NCBI GenBank assembly: GCA_021774205.1
Contig: JAJFJI010000124.1
Span: forward strand, 1 to 12,112
Origin: Nitrosomonas sp.
Lineage (GTDB): Bacteria; Pseudomonadota; Gammaproteobacteria; Burkholderiales; Nitrosomonadaceae
DNA length: 12,112 nt
Direction of reading: 5' to 3'
The first letter of the stretch is position 1; each line of letters begins with the position of its first letter. Positions 6,681-12,112 of the stretch are shown here, in pieces. The notes beneath the pieces are model-generated. The model saw nothing but the letters and a program-made list of their open reading frames with translations, ran no database searches and was not told the origin of the DNA. The position numbers and the translations under genes were made by a program.

Positions 6681-7528
6681 TGAGAAACAAGGGCACTCGG
6701 ATGGCGAATTAACATTGAATAATTTTCGCCGTTGCGCGATACCCAGCCACGAATTTCTATTGATTTACCCAGATAATTTTCCAATTTAGGGAAGTGTTCA
6801 AGATTTTTATTGGCAATTCTGATATTTGTTTTTTCATTAAAGATTAAACGGCTATATTTCCGGCTTCTCTTTATTGATTTTGCTGTGCCAATATAGCGTT
6901 GCCATCCTCTACTATTGTTTGAAATTTTGCTAATTGGGAGAAGTTGATATCTTGGCATGGACCAAATTCCTAATTTTTGTTTCTCTGCCCGTTGTTGTGC
7001 ACTAGCAAGTTTGGCGCTATGCCGCAAGTTAGGTGGCATGATATTTAACACCGCGAGTCCGTTTTCTAGTAACGCTTCATTAAGATGCTTCCCACCTGGA
7101 AGAAACAAATGGGCGAGTAGTCGTTTGTATCGGTCATATTTTTCCTGATCATATTGCAAATGTACTTTTTTATTTTGCAGTTTTTCCTGTAACCATGATT
7201 TTGCGGCAATACCACCGGGTTCGCTTGTTCGATAACGACTTTCAATTTCAGGTGTATTAATACCAAGCAAGCGAACGCGCTTTCCATTTTTTAATACAAT
7301 CGTGTCGCCATCATATACTTTTGATATCCGATGTAGAAACCAGTTGGTTTGAACAGGAATATCAACCTGTTTTGCGCCAGCTGCCGCGGTGTCAGAATAA
7401 GTGACGCCGCCTTGTGGATTTTCTGAGCGAAAAATCTGTGTAGCAAAAGTGAACTGCGAGAGCAGACAAAAAACAATAATGCTAATTAGATATTGTTTAT
7501 TTACGGTTAGAAATTTAGTAATCGTCAT
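6677..7528 (-). CDS. Secreted thermonuclease (SNase) family protein with DUF4124-like N-terminus
   Basis: This is a staphylococcal-nuclease-fold protein of 283 residues. A signal peptide covers about 1-29 (cleavage near TFA). It is followed by a DUF4124-like stretch (QIFRSENPQGGVTYSDTAA...VDIP, 31-58), the SNase domain at about 65-192 and a C-terminal OB-like segment (212-277, ending RGWVSRNG...MLIRHP). Catalytic residues line up with the S. aureus enzyme: D73 and D75 (VYDGDT) with D19/D21, R86 with R35, E94 (NTPE) with E43 and R136 (DRYKRLLAHLF) with R87. The metal ligand D40 is replaced by N91, as in many proteobacterial homologues. It likely cleaves DNA or RNA in the periplasm or outside the cell. 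The start is the ATG at 7528; a TTG at 7549 would add seven residues without a ribosome-binding site. It is convergent with the SH3b gene. Confidence 0.92.
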   Translation of the reverse strand: MTITKFLTVNKQYLISIIVFCLLSQFTFATQIFRSENPQGGVTYSDTAAAGAKQVDIPVQTNWFLHRISKVYDGDTIVLKNGKRVRLLGINTPEIESRYRTSEPGGIAAKSWLQEKLQNKKVHLQYDQEKYDRYKRLLAHLFLPGGKHLNEALLENGLAVLNIMPPNLRHSAKLASAQQRAEKQKLGIWSMPRYQLLPISKISNNSRGWQRYIGTAKSIKRSRKYSRLIFNEKTNIRIANKNLEHFPKLENYLGKSIEIRGWVSRNGENYSMLIRHPSALVSH

Positions 7529-7811
7529 GCCGGTTAAGATGTGTAACAAAGAAAATAATGTGCGTAAAATGATTGCAAGAAGAAAATATGGCAGAATACG
7601 CCATTTGTCTTTGCTTAATGATCAAGAACTAACCAGTTTTTTAGTGCTTTTCAATGATCAGTAACTTTTATTTGTTATTTTCTTCCAGCGATATTGACCG
7701 TGTTTTTTATTCTTAGGGCTGGTGTGACAGTGTGAGTCAGTTTCCAGGAATTATAAATTTTCTTCGTTGGATACTTTATATAGCTACCTAATTAATTCTG
7801 GGAGAAAAGAG
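7529..7811. other. Noncoding region between divergent genes
   Basis: This stretch separates the minus-strand nuclease from the plus-strand small ORF and symporter and must hold both promoters. It has a short inverted repeat ATGGC/GCCAT at 7588-7604, two direct copies of AATGATCA at 7617 and 7653, a TTCCAGGAA palindrome at 7742-7750 and an AT-rich TTTATATAG at 7775-7783 that could be a -10 region for the rightward genes. No -35 box of good quality is visible. A plus-strand open frame of 42 codons at 7539-7664 has no ribosome-binding site. Confidence 0.5.
7617..7661. repeat. Direct repeat of a TGATCA-centred motif
   Basis: AATGATCAAGAACT (7617-7630) and AATGATCAGTAACT (7653-7666) match at 12 of 14 positions with a 36-base period. 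The same 9-mer AATGATCAA is found at 5800-5808 and inverted at 5745-5753. All copies lie at or outside gene ends flanking the SH3b-nuclease pair. The core TGATCA is palindromic, as expected for a dimeric protein site. Confidence 0.5.
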
Positions 7812-7880
7812 ATGGCGCATAAAAGAAATGGTCAAATTAAGGATAACCAGTATTATCTATTTCACTATTGGTTCCCTTAA
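7812..7880 (+). CDS. Candidate 22-residue small protein or leader peptide
   Basis: An ATG at 7812 opens 22 codons to a TAA at 7878-7880. GGGAG at 7800-7804 lies seven bases upstream, a better ribosome-binding site than most genes in this window have. The peptide begins MAHKRNGQIKDN (basic, polar) and ends with an aromatic run YYLFHYWFP. It ends 38 bases before the symporter start on the same strand, so it could be a leader peptide or a small protein co-expressed with the symporter. There is no homology evidence and a frame of this size easily arises by chance. Confidence 0.3.
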   Translation: MAHKRNGQIKDNQYYLFHYWFP

Positions 7881-7918
7881 GCAAAGTGATGTGTCTGTTA
7901 TAGGGAGAATTGTTTGTC

Positions 7919-9367
7919 ATGCAGATTGATAACGTAATCGACACAACCTTTGAACCAATATCCAATGCCGTGGCAGCAGTAATTTTTTATAGTGTTCCAG
8001 TCATGGGGTTGGATATCAAGATTGTGCTCGTTTGGCTTGTCGTTGCTGCGCTCTTTTTTACGATCTATTTTGGTTTTGTCAATTTCCGTTTTTTTGGTCA
8101 TGCCATAGATGTGCTGCGCGGCAAGTACGATAACGAAAATGCAGAAGGGCAGATCAACCGTTTCCAAGCATTGATGACTTCACTTTCAGGAACGGTTGGG
8201 CTCGGAAATATTGCAGGCGTCGCAGTGGCAATATCGGTGGGGGGGCCAGGCGCTGCATTTTGGATGGCTGTCATGGGCTTGTTTAGCATGTCGACCAAAT
8301 TTGCCGAAGTGACGCTGGGTGTGAAATATCGCCAGCATGGTTCTAAACGTCATCCAGATGCCATTTCGGGTGGACCCATGTATTATTTACGCAGTGCCTT
8401 TGACCGTCATCGCTTTCCACATCTGGGCAAATTCATGGCCGGACTGTTTGCTATCTGTTGTATTGGTGGCACAGTTGGCGCGGGCGGGCTGTTTCAAGCC
8501 AACCAAGCATATCAACAGGCGCTGACCGTAACGGGCGGTGAGGCAGGTTTTCTAGCAGATAAAGGCTGGCTGTTTGGCTTGTTTATGGCTATTCTGGTTG
8601 GGCTGGTAATCATTGGTGGTATTCAGTGGATTGCTGCCGTTGCTAGCCGGGTTGTACCGGTTATGGCGATCATATACATTGTTGCTGGTTTTGTTGTGAT
8701 CGGAATTCACTATGCAGCGATCCCTGCTGCTATGCAGACTATTTTTGAAATGGCACTTTATCCTCAAGCAGGACTTGGCGCATTGATGGGCGCTTTATTA
8801 ATGGGCGTACAGCGTGCAGCTTTTTCTAATGAAGCAGGTCTAGGTTCGGCAGCAATTGCGCACAGCGTCGCCAAAACCGATGTACCCGTTAGCCAGGGCA
8901 TGGTAGGGATGCTCGGGCCATTTATTGATACCGTTATTATTTGCATGGTAACGGCGTTGGTTATTGTTATTTCCGGAACCTATGTTGAAGGGGGTGGGAT
9001 AGAAGGCGTGGAATTGACATCCCGTGCGTTTGCCTCGGGCATTTCATGGTTTCCTTATGTACTATCGTTGACGGTGTTTTTATTTGCTTATTCAACGATG
9101 ATCTCTTGGTCTTATTATGGGTTAAAATGTGCAACCTATCTTTTTGGCGAACGGGATGTCGTAGAAGGGGTATATAAAATAATTTTTTGTATTTTTATTG
9201 TGATTGGTGCATCAACACAATTGTCCAATATTATTTTATTTACAGATTCTATGGTTTTCGCCATGGCGATTCCTAATATAATCGGACTTTATATGTTGGC
9301 GCCAGAAATCAAGAAAGACTTGGCAATATATATACAGCAAAATAAACTCAATCAAAAAAACATTTGA
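7919..9367 (+). CDS. Sodium:alanine symporter (AGCS) family protein
   Basis: This is an inner-membrane secondary transporter that couples uptake of alanine, glycine or similar small amino acids to sodium. The 482-residue protein is hydrophobic throughout, with about ten to eleven membrane segments. Family signatures are FQALMTSLSGTVGLGNIAGVA (82-102), GGPGAAFWMAVMGLFSMSTKFAEV (108-131), GGPMYYL (151-157) and, in the second half, AAFSNEAGLGSAAIAHS. The start is the ATG at 7919, ten bases after AGGGAGA at 7902-7908; an in-frame TTG at 7910 is too close to that site. A 22-codon frame precedes it, and mlaF follows after 46 bases on the same strand without an evident terminator. The substrate within the family is not certain. 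Confidence 0.95.
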   Translation: MQIDNVIDTTFEPISNAVAAVIFYSVPVMGLDIKIVLVWLVVAALFFTIYFGFVNFRFFGHAIDVLRGKYDNENAEGQINRFQALMTSLSGTVGLGNIAGVAVAISVGGPGAAFWMAVMGLFSMSTKFAEVTLGVKYRQHGSKRHPDAISGGPMYYLRSAFDRHRFPHLGKFMAGLFAICCIGGTVGAGGLFQANQAYQQALTVTGGEAGFLADKGWLFGLFMAILVGLVIIGGIQWIAAVASRVVPVMAIIYIVAGFVVIGIHYAAIPAAMQTIFEMALYPQAGLGALMGALLMGVQRAAFSNEAGLGSAAIAHSVAKTDVPVSQGMVGMLGPFIDTVIICMVTALVIVISGTYVEGGGIEGVELTSRAFASGISWFPYVLSLTVFLFAYSTMISWSYYGLKCATYLFGERDVVEGVYKIIFCIFIVIGASTQLSNIILFTDSMVFAMAIPNIIGLYMLAPEIKKDLAIYIQQNKLNQKNI

Positions 9368-9370
9368 AAG

Positions 9371-9390
9371 TATAATCCAATTTCGATTAT
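9371..9390 (+). promoter_or_regulatory. Candidate -10 box and small palindrome upstream of mlaF
   Basis: A perfect TATAAT hexamer lies at 9371-9376, about 38 bases before the mlaF start. The -35 position (about 9348-9353) is poor. The hexamer overlaps an inverted repeat, ATAATC (9372-9377) and GATTAT (9385-9390) around seven bases, which could be an operator or a weak hairpin. It suggests that the mla genes have their own promoter in addition to any read-through from the symporter gene. Confidence 0.3.
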
Positions 9391-9413
9391 CCAACCTTGA
9401 GTTATTTGTTAGC

Positions 9414-10226
9414 ATGCCTCCTGAAACGTTGATTGAAGTCAAAAATCTGAGCTTCTCATATGGTTCGCGCTCAATTCTAAAGGGCGTTAGCATGACCATG
9501 TCGCGTGGCAAGGTTGTTGCCATTATGGGTGGCAGTGGTTCCGGCAAGACAACATTGTTGCGCCTAATTGGCGGAACTGTCACGCCTTCTGCTGGTTATG
9601 TCAAATTTGATAATCATGTGGTTCATGAACTGAACCGTGACGCACTTTTTAAATTGCGCCGGAAAATGGGCATGTTGTTTCAATTTGGCGCGTTATTTAC
9701 GGATTTATCGGTATTCGATAATGTGGCTTTTCAGATGCGTGAACACACGGATTTGCCGGAATCCATGATTCGAGATTTAGTGTTAATGAAGCTAAATGCG
9801 GTTGGGCTGCGAGGCGCGCATCATTTGATGCCGGGTGAGCTGTCAGGTGGCATGGCCCGGCGAGTGGCACTGGCACGTTCAATTGCACTCGACCCGACGC
9901 TCATTATGTATGATGAACCATTTACGGGTCTTGATCCAATTTCGCTCAGTGTCATTGGTAGCTTGATCCGCCGTTTGACTGACGCACTGGGGACCACTGC
10001 CATCGTGGTTACTCATGATGTACAAGAATCTTTAAAGATTGTTGATTACGTCTATTTTATTGCTGACGGGGTAATTGCTGCGGAAGGCACACCAAAAGAA
10101 GTCAGTCAAACTGTAAAACCTTTTGTTCATCAGTTTGTTCATGGTGAGATAGACGGCCCGGTACCTTTTCATTATCCGGCTGTAGCCTACCATAGCGACT
10201 TGCAACTGGAGGATCGGCTTGCTTAA
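9414..10226 (+). CDS. mlaF: Phospholipid ABC transporter ATP-binding protein MlaF
   Basis: MlaF is the cytoplasmic ATPase of the MlaFEDB complex, which moves phospholipids between the inner membrane and periplasmic MlaC to keep the outer membrane asymmetric. The 270 residues hold a complete ABC domain: Walker A GGSGSGKTT (39-47), Q-loop Q90, signature ELSGGMARR (142-150) with the Met that is typical of MlaF in place of the usual Gln, Walker B LIMYDEP (163-169), D-loop GLDP and switch H201. The C-terminal tail after about 235 fits the extension that docks on the partner subunit. The ATG at 9414 has a poor ribosome-binding site. The last eight bases overlap mlaE. Confidence 0.96.
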   Translation: MPPETLIEVKNLSFSYGSRSILKGVSMTMSRGKVVAIMGGSGSGKTTLLRLIGGTVTPSAGYVKFDNHVVHELNRDALFKLRRKMGMLFQFGALFTDLSVFDNVAFQMREHTDLPESMIRDLVLMKLNAVGLRGAHHLMPGELSGGMARRVALARSIALDPTLIMYDEPFTGLDPISLSVIGSLIRRLTDALGTTAIVVTHDVQESLKIVDYVYFIADGVIAAEGTPKEVSQTVKPFVHQFVHGEIDGPVPFHYPAVAYHSDLQLEDRLA

Positions 10227-11016
10227 GCGCATCATTTCCGGCATTCGAGGGATTGGTCATCGCGTAATCGATAGTACTTGGCGGCTTGGTTATGCCGCTC
10301 GCTTCTTTATTCTGGTGCTGCTCAAATCCACGACCAGCCTGCGCCGATTTGGTTTGGTGATACGTGAACTTTATTTCACCGGGGTTTTATCGTTAATTAT
10401 CATCCTGGTTTCCGGATTATTTGTGGGTATGGTGCTTGGCCTGCAGGGATATGAGACGCTACAGAAATTCGGTTCGGAAAGTGCGGTTGGTACGTTGGTG
10501 GCGCTGTCTTTGGTGCGAGAGCTTGGACCAGTCGTGGCTGCATTATTGTTTGCCAGCCGTGCGGGCTCCGCGATTACTGCTGAAATCGGCTTAATGAAAG
10601 CGACAGAGCAACTGTCGGCGATGGGTATGATGGCGGTGGATCCGGTAGCCCGGGTGGTTGCGCCACGTTTTTGGGCTGGCGTTATTTCCATGCCGTTTTT
10701 AGCAGCAATGTTTTCGGTGATGGGCGTATTTGGTGGATATTTAGTCACCGTGGTTTTTATTGGTGTCGATGAAGGTTTATTTTGGTCTCAAATGCAAAAT
10801 AACGTTGATTTTAGAATTGACATCGCCAATGGCGTGATTAAGAGTTTCTTTTTTGGTATCGCCGTGGCAGCAATTGCGGTTTTTGAAGGTTATGATGCAC
10901 CCCCTACTGCTGAAGGGGTATCGGGCGCGACGACGCGCACGGTCGTCACTTCATCATTGGCCATTCTTGGACTGGATTTTATTTTGACCGCTTTCATGTT
11001 TAGAGGAATCAGTTGA
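10219..11016 (+). CDS. mlaE: Phospholipid ABC transporter permease MlaE
   Basis: MlaE is the inner-membrane permease of the Mla complex. It has 265 residues, close to E. coli MlaE (260). It has an amphipathic N-terminal segment, hydrophobic segments at about 54-76, 91-112, 152-180 and 205-222 and a C-terminal one at about 243-262, and the family block SLVRELGPVVAALLFASRAG (97-116) followed by SAITAEIG and TEQLSAMGMMAVDP (128-141). It starts with TTG at 10219, six bases after GGAGG (10208-10212), inside the end of mlaF. Its TGA stop shares one base with the mlaD ATG. The arrangement indicates tight translational coupling of mlaF, mlaE and mlaD. Confidence 0.96.
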   Translation: MLKRIISGIRGIGHRVIDSTWRLGYAARFFILVLLKSTTSLRRFGLVIRELYFTGVLSLIIILVSGLFVGMVLGLQGYETLQKFGSESAVGTLVALSLVRELGPVVAALLFASRAGSAITAEIGLMKATEQLSAMGMMAVDPVARVVAPRFWAGVISMPFLAAMFSVMGVFGGYLVTVVFIGVDEGLFWSQMQNNVDFRIDIANGVIKSFFFGIAVAAIAVFEGYDAPPTAEGVSGATTRTVVTSSLAILGLDFILTAFMFRGIS

Positions 11017-11489
11017 TGCAACGGACAACGATGGATTTGTGGGTGGGATTCTTTGTATTGCTGGGGATAGGTGCCCTATTGATACTCAGCCTGAAAGTTG
11101 GGAATTTAAGTACTTATGGCGCTAAACAGAGTTATGGTTTAGTCGGGAATTTTGAAAATATTGGTGGCCTTAAAGTCAGAGCACCAGTTAAAAGTGCGGG
11201 TGTCGTTGTGGGGCGAGTGACCGACATTCAATTTAGTCTTGAGACTTATGACGCAGTGGTAACCATGCGTATAGGCAGCGACTTTACATTTCCAAAAGAT
11301 ACGTTTGCCAGCATACTGACAGCTGGCTTGCTGGGTGAACAATATATCGGTCTGGACGCGGGCGGAGACGAGACAATGTTGAAGGATGGCGATAAAATTA
11401 TGATTACTAATTCTGCCATTGTGCTGGAAGAAATGATTGGCCGCTTTTTGTTTGATAAAGCAGCGGAAGATGATGATGAGAGTTTTTGA
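11016..11489 (+). CDS. mlaD: Phospholipid transport MCE-domain protein MlaD
   Basis: MlaD is an inner-membrane-anchored periplasmic MCE protein that forms a hexameric ring on MlaE and passes lipid to or from MlaC. The 157 residues show one N-terminal membrane helix (about 8-28), the MCE domain (about 38-116, with FENIGGLKVRAPVKSAGVVVG) and the pore-loop segment TAGLLGEQYIGL (102-113). A C-terminal helix TNSAIVLEEMIGRFLF resembles that of E. coli MlaD, which is some 26 residues longer at its tail. The ATG at 11016 overlaps the mlaE stop by one base and follows GAGGA at 11003-11007; an in-frame TTG at 11013 is less likely. The protein ends in an acidic tail EDDDES. Confidence 0.96.
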   Translation: MQRTTMDLWVGFFVLLGIGALLILSLKVGNLSTYGAKQSYGLVGNFENIGGLKVRAPVKSAGVVVGRVTDIQFSLETYDAVVTMRIGSDFTFPKDTFASILTAGLLGEQYIGLDAGGDETMLKDGDKIMITNSAIVLEEMIGRFLFDKAAEDDDESF

Positions 11490-11584
11490 TTGGTTAGCTA
11501 ACATTGCTTTTGAGCACGGATAATTTATAAAATATCCAGATCAAATTTATTGCATAATTTAACGGAAATTTTGGTGAGGAACTT
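11490..11584 (+). other. Gap between mlaD and mlaC
   Basis: This 95-base AT-rich gap breaks the otherwise overlapping mla cluster. A perfect 10-base palindrome GTTAGCTAAC is at 11493-11502, just after the mlaD stop, and GGATA/TATCC at 11518-11537 is a weak inverted repeat. CATAAT at 11553-11558 resembles a -10 box but lacks a -35. GAGGA at 11576-11580 is the mlaC ribosome-binding site. Confidence 0.4.
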
Positions 11585-12112
11585 ATGAAAAAATTGTTTG
11601 GGATATTTACGTTATTTACGACATTGTTATTTGCATTCCCGGCATGGACGATGGCTATTCCCCCGGATAAGCTAGTGGATCAGACTGTGCAGGAAGTGAT
11701 CGATATTATTCGTCAGGATGAGGACTTAAGAGACGGAAATACCAAAAAAATTCTTGACTTAGTAGAGAATAAAATAATTCCTCATTTTAATTTTACGCGT
11801 ATGACCCGGCTTGCCATGGGTAAAAACTGGCGTAAAGCGGATACTGGACAGCAGGATGTGATAATTGGTGAATTTCGGGATCTGTTGGTGCGCACCTACT
11901 CAAATACACTTTCAAAATATCAGGATGAAAGAATTACCGTTAGCCCATTAAACGCGTTGGGAGATAGTACGGAAGCTACTGTAAAAACTGAAGTCGTGCA
12001 AGGAAGAGGCAAGCGGCCTGTCCCGATTGATTACAATATGGAAAAAACAGCGGATGGCTGGAAAGTATATGATGTTATTGTAGCTGGCGTGAGTTTGGTG
12101 ATGAATTACCGT
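11585..12112 (+). CDS. mlaC: Periplasmic phospholipid-binding protein MlaC (partial, 3' end outside window)
   Basis: MlaC (Ttg2D family) ferries phospholipids through the periplasm between the outer-membrane MlaA complex and inner-membrane MlaFEDB. The 176 codons seen run in frame to the last base of the window with no stop, so the gene is cut. A signal peptide is clear (KK, hydrophobic run 4-19, likely cleavage after TMA at about 24). The mature part has the family pattern: an N-terminal helical region with VIDIIRQDEDLRDGN, then PHFNFTRMTRLAMGKNWRKA (64-83), EFRDLLVRTYSNTLSKY and the end YNMEKTADGWKVYDVIVAGVSLVMNYR. Full-length members are about 200-210 residues, so most is present. The ATG at 11585 follows GAGGA by four bases. 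Confidence 0.95.
   Translation, partial: MKKLFGIFTLFTTLLFAFPAWTMAIPPDKLVDQTVQEVIDIIRQDEDLRDGNTKKILDLVENKIIPHFNFTRMTRLAMGKNWRKADTGQQDVIIGEFRDLLVRTYSNTLSKYQDERITVSPLNALGDSTEATVKTEVVQGRGKRPVPIDYNMEKTADGWKVYDVIVAGVSLVMNYR

Noticed and set aside
7539..7664. Open plus-strand frame of about 41 codons between the nuclease and the symporter
   Set aside because: No ribosome-binding site, low-complexity basic composition, and it overlaps the region that should hold the nuclease promoter.
10371..10748. 125-codon minus-strand frame antisense to mlaE
   Set aside because: Composition rich in T, P, A and N is typical of antisense frames of membrane proteins; mlaE clearly accounts for this DNA.
11139..11504. 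121-codon minus-strand frame antisense to mlaD
   Set aside because: Shadow of a strongly conserved MCE gene; the translation has no recognisable domain and no ribosome-binding site was evident.

Overview
This 12.1 kb window is ordinary chromosomal sequence from a Gram-negative proteobacterium with moderate-to-low GC. A betaproteobacterium of the Nitrosomonas/Nitrosomonadales type is the best guess. It rests on the overall flavour of the proteins, the Mla lipid-transport operon, the proteobacterial sdhC-sdhD-sdhA order and a formate/nitrite-family channel. No marker gene settles the genus. There is no prophage, insertion sequence, CRISPR array or obvious island. Almost all the coding sequence belongs to well-known families.

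Left part (1-2585): a formate/nitrite transporter (FNT) family channel on the + strand converges, 7 nt apart, on a minus-strand cluster read thiS > thiG > trmB. ThiS (sulfur carrier) and ThiG (thiazole synthase) cooperate in making the thiazole half of thiamine. TrmB makes m7G46 in tRNA. Middle (2647-5748): a tRNA-Gly(CCC) gene, then sdhC-sdhD-sdhA. These are the two haem/quinone membrane anchors and the flavoprotein of succinate dehydrogenase, with overlapping or near-touching ends. sdhB, the iron-sulfur subunit, is not next to sdhA; a small VOC-fold protein gene lies there instead.

Centre-right (5749-7918): an SH3b/coiled-coil/C-terminal-anchor envelope protein of the YgiM type converges with a 4-nt overlap on a secreted thermonuclease that has an N-terminal DUF4124-like segment and a C-terminal OB-like domain. 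The noncoding flanks of this pair hold several copies of a TGATCA-centred 9-mer and, upstream of the next gene, a 22-codon small ORF with a good ribosome-binding site. Right (7919-12112): a sodium:alanine (AGCS) symporter, then the Mla phospholipid-transport genes mlaF-mlaE-mlaD (tightly overlapping) and, after a 95-nt gap, mlaC, which runs off the window end.

I did not find a convincing previously undescribed system. The points most worth a second look are the missing sdhB with the VOC gene in its usual place, the candidate small peptide upstream of the symporter, and the repeated 9-mer around the SH3/nuclease pair. Several genes appear to start with GTG or TTG (FNT, sdhA, mlaE, perhaps trmB).
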